From the NCBI GenBank assembly GCA_022824945.1, contig JAJDYX010000001.1:36638-100637 (forward strand): a stretch of 64,000 bases of DNA, given 5' to 3'. This document shows positions 39,204-47,256 of the stretch, one piece after another. The first letter of the stretch is position 1; every line of letters begins with the position of its first letter. This DNA comes from Candidatus Latescibacterota bacterium (GTDB lineage Bacteria > Latescibacterota > UBA2968). The notes under the pieces were generated by a model, which was not told the DNA's origin, ran no database searches, and was given only the letters and a program-made list of their open reading frames with translations. A program made the translations under genes and the position numbers.

Positions 39204-40559
39204 TTATATCGCGCCTGAAGTCCAATTGACTTGTAACCACGACATCACCGAATGCGGCAACACAACCACCTCGCGGCGCGTTTTGGCCGTACCGTACCAA
39301 AAATTATTGGCCTGCCCGATGATCAGCTCTTGTACCAGTGTTTCGCGCCGCCATAGAGAAACCGTCAACACGGGGTCATTCAAACTATCTACAGCAGATT
39401 TATCCACTTGATCGGGAAACTCGGCAACGACCAAATTGTGAACGCGATCGATCAAATCTTCAACATCGGTGTCCCCTTCTACAACGCGCCCATCACCCAT
39501 CACCACCTGCCACGAGCCATCGTCATTCTTTGCGCAATTCACCACACTATCTCTATAGGCCAACCGCACGCGGTCAACACCCGTGCGATCAAACTCAAAA
39601 ACGCGCTTGTAACGCAATCGGGTCAATGGAATATCCAAAGCTTCTGCGAGCAATTGTTCGACGATAAACACCTGCGACCGACTCATTACGCGCCCATACC
39701 ACAGTTTCTGCCGATCATTGGGAACGCGCCTGCCCAATAACAGCGTATTGGGCACTTCATTATCTTTCAGATGCAACACAACTTTGTAATCCGGATTATC
39801 GAACCCGTAAATTGTGGGATCATCTACCGCCTCTTTGTAAAAAGATGCAACGCGCTCATCTTTCAACTGTCCCAACAACGTCAAAATCTCGCGCGCATCC
39901 GCCCGCTCTTTTATCGGCTGAATGAGATGCCACTTCAACCCATCTCGCACGACCTCATAAACACCTCCAGGCGTTTGGAAATACGCCCGCGAGACCAGAT
40001 CGGGATCAAAGGAAAACGCCCGCGTATCGCGCAATGCCATCAGCGGACGATTAAACCGCGCGCGATATTGTTTTTTCGTCAATACGACCTTGTCCCCTCC
40101 CGACCAGGTCAGATAGCACCCCTGCTTTGAGGGAATATCATCGCCAAAAAACAACCACACGGGATCGCCCGATACCGGTTCAAATCGCACCTCAACCACG
40201 GGCGGGTCCAGCCCAAAATCGGCGAGATTAGTTCCTGCGTAATCGCCTTCATCAACCACAACACGACCGCGTTCAACAATCTGTGCGATCTCGATCATAC
40301 CCTCAAACTCTATCCAATCTGCAGGCACTTCCATCGGCGCGATCAGCACCCACTCATTGCCGCGCTTCTCAGCGACAAAGTGCCCGTAGTCATTGGTCAA
40401 TGTCAACCGCGCAACGCCGTGCCGCTGAACTTCAATAAACGCATTCTTCGCCTCAATCTCGCGTTGTTCCTCTGCCATGCGAGGACGTTCAAATAAAAAG
40501 ACAAACCCCACCAGGCCCAAAAGCAAAACCGCCAAAATCGCTGTTATCTTAATACCCAC
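39204..40559 (-). CDS. DUF4340-containing membrane-anchored protein
   Basis: 451 residues with a single N-terminal transmembrane helix (ITAILAVLLLGLVGFVFLF) followed by an extracytoplasmic region with repeated modules: NLADFGLDPPVVEVRFEPV and TIYGFDNPDYKVVLHLKD are typical of DUF4340. These proteins usually accompany GldG-like proteins and an ABC-2 transporter. The GldG-like gene is 107 bases upstream, but no ABC ATPase or permease is found here. Confidence 0.75.
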   Translation of the reverse strand: MGIKITAILAVLLLGLVGFVFLFERPRMAEEQREIEAKNAFIEVQRHGVARLTLTNDYGHFVAEKRGNEWVLIAPMEVPADWIEFEGMIEIAQIVERGRVVVDEGDYAGTNLADFGLDPPVVEVRFEPVSGDPVWLFFGDDIPSKQGCYLTWSGGDKVVLTKKQYRARFNRPLMALRDTRAFSFDPDLVSRAYFQTPGGVYEVVRDGLKWHLIQPIKERADAREILTLLGQLKDERVASFYKEAVDDPTIYGFDNPDYKVVLHLKDNEVPNTLLLGRRVPNDRQKLWYGRVMSRSQVFIVEQLLAEALDIPLTRLRYKRVFEFDRTGVDRVRLAYRDSVVNCAKNDDGSWQVVMGDGRVVEGDTDVEDLIDRVHNLVVAEFPDQVDKSAVDSLNDPVLTVSLWRRETLVQELIIGQANNFWYGTAKTRREVVVLPHSVMSWLQVNWTSGAI

Positions 40560-40568
40560 AATTTCCTC

Positions 40569-40594
40569 AGTAGTCAGTAGTCAGTAGTCAGTGG
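40569..40594. repeat. Heptamer tandem repeat (AGTAGTC)
   Basis: Three perfect copies of AGTAGTC followed by AGTGG, in the gap between the GldG-like and DUF4340 genes and next to dispersed-repeat copy B. Confidence 0.85.
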
Positions 40595-40625
40595 ACAGTT
40601 ACCCCCCAACCAGTTCATCTTCTTT

Positions 40626-40665
40626 CATCTGCGTCCATCTGCGCCATCTGCGCCATCTGCGGATT
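40626..40665. repeat. Dispersed ATCTGCG-type repeat, copy B
   Basis: Four units CATCTGCG(T)C in a row ending CATCTGCGGATT. It begins two bases after the stop of the minus-strand GldG-like gene. Confidence 0.85.
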
Positions 40666-40666
40666 C

Positions 40667-42055
40667 TCAACGCCTGCGCCACCAGACCAGCACACCCGCG
40701 ACAATTGGAATACCAGGCAGCACCAGCCAATACACCCACCGAATCCAAAATTCATCGCCCGGATTCAATGTAAGCGGGCGAAAAAGCGTACTTTTGGGTC
40801 GAATCGTAATTTTATCGCGCGCCCTGAGCAACCAATTCGCTGCATTCATAAACAAATCGCCATTGCCCGCCACCGCCACAAAGCGATTGCTCGCAAAATC
40901 CGAATCGCCAAATACCACAATCCGCGCGCGCGCGCCACGCCGATCATCACCTGCTTTTGCTGCAATAGTGGCCGAGCCTTCCACGACCATCGCCAGCCAC
41001 AGTGGCCCCGGACGGTCAGCCCCCGATGTATATTGCACCGCCTCTTTGTCTCTATCGGAAACAGCGTCCAAATTGGTCTCGCTCCAACTGTTCGGCGAAG
41101 ACAGCACCAAGGAAGAAATATCAGCACCTGGCAAAGATCCCACGCGTTCCATAGAGCGCGTCAGCGGATAAAACGTCTGCAATCCCGAATGCTTCTCCGT
41201 AATGGGATGTTTGCTATAATGCGTTGTCACGGGAACCGAAAAATCCGCGCCCGGCAGAACCTGACTTTTATCGACCACAAAATCATTGCGCAGGCCAATA
41301 GACCACTTTCGCAACAGCGGCTCAAGCCCCGTATCGACGAGGGGATCCAACAAAAAGAACGCCGCCCCACCCTGATTGAGATACGTCGCTACAATATCGA
41401 TCTCTGCTGGCAAAAACGGGCGTTTTGGTCCCGCGACAATCAGCGCATCACAATCTTTTGGCACGCGCTGTGTTTGCGCCAGAACCAGGGAGGGACGCAC
41501 ATCGTGATTGCCTTCTATGAGCAACTGCTTGATCCCGGAAAATCCCTGCTCTGATTGATCGTCGGGATGCGCCTCATCGTGTCCCCCTACAAAATAGACC
41601 ACCTGCCTGTCTTCGCTCATCAAACGCGCAATGCCATTAGTCAGCACCTTTTCAGACGTTTCCTGAATTCGCTCTTCCCGATTGCCATATTCAATCACCG
41701 AAACACCGTACCGCGTCACAGCATATCGCCGGGCCTCAATCGGCTCCCGGTCGGGATCGACAAACCGGTACGCAAAACGCCTCGAATGATAGGCGTACTG
41801 TTTGAGCAAATGCTCGTAATCGCGCTGCTCTGCTTCGCGGAAAAACGCCACCACATTGACATCCTCAGACAAATTTTCCAAAAGAGAAATTGTTTGAGGC
41901 GACAGCGTATAAAGACCGCGAGCCGTCAGGTCAAAGCGCGCGTGATACCGGGTGGTCAAAAAATTAACCACTGCCAGAATACCCAGCGTGATCAACACCG
42001 CCACAAGGGCATTAGACCCGTATTTCAATATTCGATGCGATAAAAACTTGGGCAT
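40667..42055 (-). CDS. GldG-like ABC-associated membrane protein
   Basis: 462 residues: N-terminal transmembrane helix, a long extracytoplasmic region with the GldG/ABC-transporter-auxiliary features (FDLTARGLYTLSPQTISLLE; DDQSEQGFSGIKQLLIEG; DALIVAGPKRPFLPAEID), and a C-terminal helix. Known relatives partner GldF/GldA ABC transporters in gliding bacteria and unknown exporters elsewhere. The ATPase and permease genes are missing from the neighbourhood. GGGGAAAG precedes the ATG. Confidence 0.8.
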   Translation of the reverse strand: MPKFLSHRILKYGSNALVAVLITLGILAVVNFLTTRYHARFDLTARGLYTLSPQTISLLENLSEDVNVVAFFREAEQRDYEHLLKQYAYHSRRFAYRFVDPDREPIEARRYAVTRYGVSVIEYGNREERIQETSEKVLTNGIARLMSEDRQVVYFVGGHDEAHPDDQSEQGFSGIKQLLIEGNHDVRPSLVLAQTQRVPKDCDALIVAGPKRPFLPAEIDIVATYLNQGGAAFFLLDPLVDTGLEPLLRKWSIGLRNDFVVDKSQVLPGADFSVPVTTHYSKHPITEKHSGLQTFYPLTRSMERVGSLPGADISSLVLSSPNSWSETNLDAVSDRDKEAVQYTSGADRPGPLWLAMVVEGSATIAAKAGDDRRGARARIVVFGDSDFASNRFVAVAGNGDLFMNAANWLLRARDKITIRPKSTLFRPLTLNPGDEFWIRWVYWLVLPGIPIVAGVLVWWRRR

Positions 42056-42111
42056 AAATCTTTCCCCTATTTCTCACCTGAGTAGCGGAATCGCGCGAAC
42101 ACAGGTAATTT

Positions 42112-43302
42112 TCATACGCGCTCCTTCAAGTATTCGGCTACTGCGCGTGCCACAATAACTTCTTCGTCGGTCTGGACAATTAGAAGGGCAACCGCGCTGT
42201 TAGATGTCGAGATCATGCCATCTGAGGGTGGATCGGCATTTGCGGTCTCGTCGAGATGAACGCCCAGGTATTCGAGACCGGTGCAGACGCGCTGGCGCAC
42301 ATTTGCCCCGCGCTCGCCAATGCCCCCGGCAAAAGCAATCGCATCCAGACCGCCCATTGCAGCAGAGCAGGCACCGATTTCTCTTTTGATCCCATAGCAA
42401 AATGCCTCCAGAGCGAGACGTGCGCGTGCGTGCCCCTTTTGAGCAGCTTCTTCGAGATCGCGCACATCGCCGCTAATACCCGAAATGCCGAGCAAACCGC
42501 TTTCTTCTGACAGGATGCGGCTAATTTCGCCTGTCGATAAATTTTCGCGGTCCATTATATAGGGAATAATGAACGGGTCAATAGTTCCAATGCGCGTGCT
42601 ATTGACGATACCTGTTTGGGGCGAGAAGCCCATCGAGGTATCTACAGATTGACCATTGCGAACCGCGCACAAAGAGGCACTCCCGCCGAGATGGCAGGAT
42701 ACCATGCGGAGATCCTCGCGGTTGAGTATTTGCGCCGTGTGTTGCGAAACGTAGCGATGGGACGCGCCGTGGAAACCGTATTTGCGTACCCCATATTTTT
42801 CATGCCATTCGTAGGGCACACTATAGATATAGGCATAATCGGGTATATTGGCGTGGAAGGCGGCTTCAAAAAGCCCAATCAGGGACAGATTGGGAGCACA
42901 TTGCTCGAAAATGCGAATCGCCTGGATATAGGGCGGATTGTGGGCAGGCGCGAGGCTATTGTAGTCCGCCATGCGCTGCAAAACGTCTTCTGTGAGAAGA
43001 TAAGTGCCCGCTTTTCCGCGCATGTGAACGGTCTTGAATCCAACGGCATCGAGATCAGACAAGTCGGAGATTACGCCGGTGCGCGTATCTGTCAGACGTG
43101 CAATAACATCGCGTACAGCATAAGCATAATCCGGCAAGTGTTGTTCGGTTTCAACAGCGTATTCGCCAATCTGATGTGCAACGGGTGAAGACGAATCGCC
43201 GATGCGTTCGAGACGACCTTCGGCGAGCACCGCTTCATCGGTCATATCAAACAGGCGATATTTAAATGACGTAGAGCCTGCGTTTGCAATGAGGATTTTC
43301 AT
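42112..43302 (-). CDS. Divergent acetate kinase family protein of the BMC operon
   Basis: 396 residues of the acetate/propionate kinase family; the terminal, ATP-forming step of acyl-phosphate breakdown. Retained: N7, S10, S12, K14 (NAGSTSFKY), FHGASH, TRIGTIDP (R237) and the C-terminal glutamate of TDEEVIVAR. Changed relative to the Methanosarcina enzyme: R91 aligns with K90 (GFKTVH), D148 with E146 (LFEAAFH), N211 with G207 (HLGGSAS). This points to a separate subfamily, perhaps suited to lactyl-phosphate. Its start overlaps the stop of the MFS gene (ATGA), and it is the last gene of the BMC operon. Confidence 0.82.
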   Translation of the reverse strand: MKILIANAGSTSFKYRLFDMTDEAVLAEGRLERIGDSSSPVAHQIGEYAVETEQHLPDYAYAVRDVIARLTDTRTGVISDLSDLDAVGFKTVHMRGKAGTYLLTEDVLQRMADYNSLAPAHNPPYIQAIRIFEQCAPNLSLIGLFEAAFHANIPDYAYIYSVPYEWHEKYGVRKYGFHGASHRYVSQHTAQILNREDLRMVSCHLGGSASLCAVRNGQSVDTSMGFSPQTGIVNSTRIGTIDPFIIPYIMDRENLSTGEISRILSEESGLLGISGISGDVRDLEEAAQKGHARARLALEAFCYGIKREIGACSAAMGGLDAIAFAGGIGERGANVRQRVCTGLEYLGVHLDETANADPPSDGMISTSNSAVALLIVQTDEEVIVARAVAEYLKERV

Positions 43303-44522
43303 GGTCTAACTGTTTCAAGCCTCTGCAGGGGTTTATCGGCAATGGGCAGATGAACGAGCGATGAAGTCACAGCCAGGAGAATAGCGGCAATCCAAATGAG
43401 GTCGTAAGACCCCGTTGCATCATACACGCGCCCGGCCAGCCACACGCCCAAAAAACTGCCGATCTGGTGGCTGAAAAAAACAATACCATACAGCGTGGAA
43501 AGATAGCGCGACCCAAAAATCTGCGCGACAGTGCCACTCGTCAGCGGAACGGTTGCGAGCCATAAGAACCCGATCAGACTGCCAAACACAAGGGCCGACG
43601 TATTTGTAACGGGTATGAACAGAAAGCCACTAATGACAAGCCCACGCCCCAAATAGAGCAAACTCAAGAGATATTTTTTGCGATATCGGTCGCCGAGTTG
43701 CCCCGAAAGATAAGACCCAAAAATATTAAAAAGGCCAATCAGCGATAACGCCGTTGCCCCGACCATCTTAGAAAGACCGTAATCGGTCAAAAATGCGGGC
43801 AGGTGCGTGGCGATAAATGCCACGTGAAATCCACACACAAAAAATCCCGCATTGAGCAACCAGTACCCCGAATGACCGCGCGCTTGAAGAAGTGCTTGCA
43901 GCAGACTGCCATCGTGGGATTCAACGGTATTAGGGGACACCTCTCGCCCGCGCTGTGGAATCCCAATAGCGAGAAAAGCACTCGCCCCCGCAACCAGCGC
44001 AATAAAAGCGAATGAAGATTGCCAGCCCAAATCAGAGAGAAGCCATTGCACACCCGGCACAATTGCAAACGTCCCGAAAGAACCCGCAGCAGTAATAAGC
44101 CCAAAATACGAGGCGCGTTTTTCCGGTGCAACAACCTGAGCGACCGCACCGAGGACCACCACATAAGAAATGCTGCTAAGCGCAATGCCCATGAGCACAC
44201 CGAGCACGGTGTACAGACCAGGAGGCGTGCTCACAGAAGACAAAAGAAAAAAACAGACAGCATAGAGCAACGCGCCGCCAGCGACAACCCATCGCGGTCC
44301 AAAACGATCTGCAACAATGCCCAGGATAGGCAAACCAAAAATGAGGTTTTGCCAGGCAATGGCCAGACTGAAAACCTCGCGTCCAATGCCGAGATCCCGG
44401 CTGATCGGTGATAAAAAAAGGCCAAAAGATTGGCGAATGCCCATGCTGACAAACACAATCAGGGCACTGCAAAATATGACAATAGTCGCTTTGCGATTGG
44501 GCACTTTCCGATCCCACCTCAC
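43299..44522 (-). CDS. MFS transporter in the BMC operon
   Basis: 407 residues, twelve predicted transmembrane segments, with the MFS loop motif GIVADRFGPRWVV between helices 2 and 3 and GQLGDRYRKKY in the second half. General resemblance to the monocarboxylate/oxalate-formate antiporter branch, so it may import a substrate or export the acid product. Four-base overlaps with both neighbours (sulfatase and kinase) suggest translational coupling. Confidence 0.85.
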   Translation of the reverse strand: MRWDRKVPNRKATIVIFCSALIVFVSMGIRQSFGLFLSPISRDLGIGREVFSLAIAWQNLIFGLPILGIVADRFGPRWVVAGGALLYAVCFFLLSSVSTPPGLYTVLGVLMGIALSSISYVVVLGAVAQVVAPEKRASYFGLITAAGSFGTFAIVPGVQWLLSDLGWQSSFAFIALVAGASAFLAIGIPQRGREVSPNTVESHDGSLLQALLQARGHSGYWLLNAGFFVCGFHVAFIATHLPAFLTDYGLSKMVGATALSLIGLFNIFGSYLSGQLGDRYRKKYLLSLLYLGRGLVISGFLFIPVTNTSALVFGSLIGFLWLATVPLTSGTVAQIFGSRYLSTLYGIVFFSHQIGSFLGVWLAGRVYDATGSYDLIWIAAILLAVTSSLVHLPIADKPLQRLETVRP

Positions 44523-45811
44523 CTATGAACTACTGTCCCGTATTCATTCGGAATCGGCCCGTCGTATTCCCAGGTTTCCCAGGGCGTATCTCGATGCGAT
44601 TCCCGAACGATGATTCGAATTTTCGAAACAATATCTGGATATTCGGCTGCGAGATCATTTTGCTCGCCGATATCCGTCGCCAAATCGTAGAGTTCAACAA
44701 CGCCTTCGGGATTGGTATGCCCCTCGGGTAAATACGCTTTCCAATCACCCAGGCGAACAGCACTGACCCCGCGCCGTTCCCAGTAGAGGAATTCGTGCGC
44801 TTGTTGGGTATCGCTACCCAGGAGTGCGGGCAACATAGAAATGCCATCGACCGGTTCCTCGATAGACGCATCAGCCAATTCGCAGAACGTGGGCAACATG
44901 TCCTGAAAACCCGAATAATGTGTGCTCACAGTACCGGGTTGAATCGTTCCCGGCCACCGGGCAACAAAAGGCACGCGGATACCACCTTCGTAGAGGCTCC
45001 CCTTTTTTGCGCGAAGGGCACCAGCCGCGTTGAAGTGTCCAAGCGTATTCCCACTGCCGTGGGGGCCGTTGTCACTCGTAAAAATAACAAGCGTATTCTC
45101 GGCAATGCCAAGATCGTCGAGCATATCCAAAAGCGTGCCAATATCGCGGTCCATACGCGTAATCATAGCCGCCTGCGTTTTCTGATTTTCCGTCCAGGGC
45201 TTGTCTTTGTAAATATCGAGAGATGGGATTTCGAATCTGGTGTGGGGAATCGTGTAGGCCAAATAGAGGAAAAAGGGATTGGATTGCTGCTCGCGCACAA
45301 ATTGCAAAGCCTCAGCCGTGAGCAGGTCGTGTGAATACGATTTGCCGTAGAGCATAATTTTCTGATCGTTGCGCCAGAGGTGTTGAGGATAATACGTGTG
45401 GGCTTCGCGCTGGCAATTGTACCCAAAAAAGTGATCAAATCCCTGATTGTTGGGATCGCCTTCCGATCCCGGATACCCCAATCCCCATTTGCCAATGCAA
45501 GCAGTGGCATAACCGCCCTTTTTGAGCAATTTGGCAACCGTCTGCGTCTCCCCGGGAATGGGCACATTGCCCTCAATGGGCAAAGCGCGATTGTCCCGCA
45601 CATAACAATGTCCCGTATGCAGACCCGTCATAAGCACACACCGCGAAGGCGCACAAACCGAAGACCCGGCATAGTGATCCGTAAAGCGAATGCCCTCTGC
45701 TGCGATACGGTCAATATTGGGCGTGTAAATAAACTCCTGTCCAAAACAACCCAGATCGCCATAGCCGAGATCATCCGAGAGGATGTAAATGATGTTGGGC
45801 ATTGTTTTCAT
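44519..45811 (-). CDS. Sulfatase (formylglycine-dependent), apparently cytoplasmic, in the BMC operon
   Basis: 430 residues of the type I sulfatase family. The maturation motif C53-A-P-S-R57 with LMTG is intact, and N-terminal metal aspartates lie in ILSDDLGYGDLG; FTSDNGPHG supplies the other metal ligands. Unlike most polysaccharide sulfatases it starts directly at the catalytic domain (MKTMPNIIYILSDD) and has no signal peptide. Its start overlaps the aldolase stop (TAATG). It may remove sulfate from an imported sugar before catabolism; the substrate is unknown. Confidence 0.9.
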   Translation of the reverse strand: MKTMPNIIYILSDDLGYGDLGCFGQEFIYTPNIDRIAAEGIRFTDHYAGSSVCAPSRCVLMTGLHTGHCYVRDNRALPIEGNVPIPGETQTVAKLLKKGGYATACIGKWGLGYPGSEGDPNNQGFDHFFGYNCQREAHTYYPQHLWRNDQKIMLYGKSYSHDLLTAEALQFVREQQSNPFFLYLAYTIPHTRFEIPSLDIYKDKPWTENQKTQAAMITRMDRDIGTLLDMLDDLGIAENTLVIFTSDNGPHGSGNTLGHFNAAGALRAKKGSLYEGGIRVPFVARWPGTIQPGTVSTHYSGFQDMLPTFCELADASIEEPVDGISMLPALLGSDTQQAHEFLYWERRGVSAVRLGDWKAYLPEGHTNPEGVVELYDLATDIGEQNDLAAEYPDIVSKIRIIVRESHRDTPWETWEYDGPIPNEYGTVVHR

Positions 45812-46620
45812 TATTTCAACTCTTCCATAACCCGACGGGTGATCTCCCCGATGAGATCATCCTGAGAAATTTCTGCCTCTGCCTGACCGCCCGCACTCAA
45901 CGTGCGAATCGTGGGAATACCGCCATTGGTCTCAGGTTGCGCTGCGGGTGTATCGGGAACATCGCACGCTGGGTCGGGACCGCGAAGACCCATGCGGTTG
46001 CGAATCGCGACCAATTTTTCCACCTGTTCCGCATTGAGTTCGTTATAACCGCCGAGTTGTTGTGCCACAAAAAGTATTTTTGCAAAATGCTCCAGCGTTT
46101 CCATCTTATAATAGGCATTCATCACATCGCTGCCGATCGTAGTCGCACCGTGATTTTCGAGCAAATAGGCGTCGTAATCTTTGACATATTGCCTGATCGG
46201 TTCAGATATCTCTGGTCCCCCCGGCGTACCGTATTCCACAATGGGTATGGCCCCCAGCGTGATAACCACCTCGGGCAACACACACATGGTAAGGGGAACG
46301 CCAGCCACCGCAAAACCCGTAGCCGTTGGCGGATGCGCGTGTACCACAGCGCGCACATCGGGACGCTCGCGATAGAGAAAAATATGCATGCCAATTTCCG
46401 ACGAAGGTCGCTTTTGCCCACTCACGAGCGTGCCATCCATGTCCGTAATACAGAGATCTTCTACCTTGAGAAATCCCTTGGACATCCCCGTTGGCGTAGT
46501 GAGAATGCGATCTTCTTCAACCCGGCATGAAATATTGCCATCGTTAGAAGCGACAAAGCCGCGTTCGTACACGCGACGCCCAGCTTCAACAATATCGAGT
46601 TTGGCCTGATGGAGATTCAT
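45811..46620 (-). CDS. Class II aldolase (fuculose/rhamnulose-1-phosphate aldolase type) with C-terminal encapsulation peptide
   Basis: 269 residues from the ATG at 46620, seven bases after AGAGGTGA. Zinc ligands H94, H96 (VVHAHPPT) and H157 (LLENHGAT), catalytic glutamate E75 (PSSEIGMH). Expected to split a deoxyketose 1-phosphate into DHAP and lactaldehyde. After residue about 215 comes a Pro/Gly/Thr-rich linker and a terminal amphipathic helix (QDDLIGEITRRVMEEL, about 253-268), the layout of an encapsulation peptide. This matches aldolases of PVM-type BMCs. An upstream GTG (46632) is less likely. Confidence 0.88.
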   Translation of the reverse strand: MNLHQAKLDIVEAGRRVYERGFVASNDGNISCRVEEDRILTTPTGMSKGFLKVEDLCITDMDGTLVSGQKRPSSEIGMHIFLYRERPDVRAVVHAHPPTATGFAVAGVPLTMCVLPEVVITLGAIPIVEYGTPGGPEISEPIRQYVKDYDAYLLENHGATTIGSDVMNAYYKMETLEHFAKILFVAQQLGGYNELNAEQVEKLVAIRNRMGLRGPDPACDVPDTPAAQPETNGGIPTIRTLSAGGQAEAEISQDDLIGEITRRVMEELK

Positions 46621-46628
46621 TTTATGTC

Positions 46629-46901
46629 TCACCTCTTCATATCAATATCATCCACAACACCGACAATAACGGAACGTACCGCAGGCAATTCCACATTGAG
46701 AACGAGACCTGCTGCGACGCCCTGCCGGATCACGAGGACAGTTTCGCCGCGACCCACGCCTGTGGCGTCAACAGCGAGCGCTGATGCGCCGTCATCTTTA
46801 CCATCGGGCGTAATGGGCTGCACGACCATGAGTTTGGCGCTGTTGTAATCGCTGTGTTTAATAGTCGATGTGACGCTACCAAGTACGCGAGCCAGGAACA
46901 T
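46629..46901 (-). CDS. BMC-P shell pentamer 1 (EutN/CcmL family)
   Basis: 90-residue vertex protein of a bacterial microcompartment. Starts MFLARVLGSVTSTIKHSDYN, with the family segments GASALAVDATGVGRGETVLV and VGVVDDIDM at the end. One of three distinct BMC-P genes in the operon, as found in PVM-type loci. Eight bases before the aldolase start. Confidence 0.93.
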   Translation of the reverse strand: MFLARVLGSVTSTIKHSDYNSAKLMVVQPITPDGKDDGASALAVDATGVGRGETVLVIRQGVAAGLVLNVELPAVRSVIVGVVDDIDMKR

Positions 46902-46906
46902 ATAGA

Positions 46907-46924
46907 ATTTGGGATTTGGGATTT
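46907..46924. repeat. Heptamer tandem repeat (ATTTGGG)
   Basis: ATTTGGG twice followed by ATTT in the 68-base gap between BMC-P1 and BMC-P2. The rest of the gap shows no gene or clear signal. Confidence 0.6.
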
Positions 46925-46969
46925 AGCTATTTTCTCCCCTTCTTCTATGGGGAGCCGGAGGGTAGGGCC

Positions 46970-47233
46970 TCATGCATCAACCTGATCGACAATACCGACA
47001 ACTGCCGCGTCAACCGGGCCGTATTTATCGGGCAGGGCGTTGGGAGCCTCTCGTGAACCCACCCAGTAGATGGTCTCGCCATCGCTGGCATTGACCACAT
47101 CAATTGCGACAAAAGCATCCCCTGCTTTATTGTGCTCGTGATCAATCGGTTCAACGACAAGCAGTCTAAAACCTTTGAGCGAAGTATCTTTGCGCGTCGC
47201 CCAAATTTTGCCAATGACGCGACCGAGGAACAT
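46970..47233 (-). CDS. BMC-P shell pentamer 2 (EutN/CcmL family)
   Basis: 87 residues from the ATG at 47233 (MFLGRVIGKIWATRKDTSLK); the open frame extends 31 codons upstream without homology. Core segments AFVAIDVVNASDGETIYWVG and VVGIVDQVDA are EutN/CcmL-like. Sequence clearly differs from the other two pentamers. Confidence 0.93.
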   Translation of the reverse strand: MFLGRVIGKIWATRKDTSLKGFRLLVVEPIDHEHNKAGDAFVAIDVVNASDGETIYWVGSREAPNALPDKYGPVDAAVVGIVDQVDA

Positions 47234-47256
47234 TTTTACCTCGCGAAATGTGGGAC

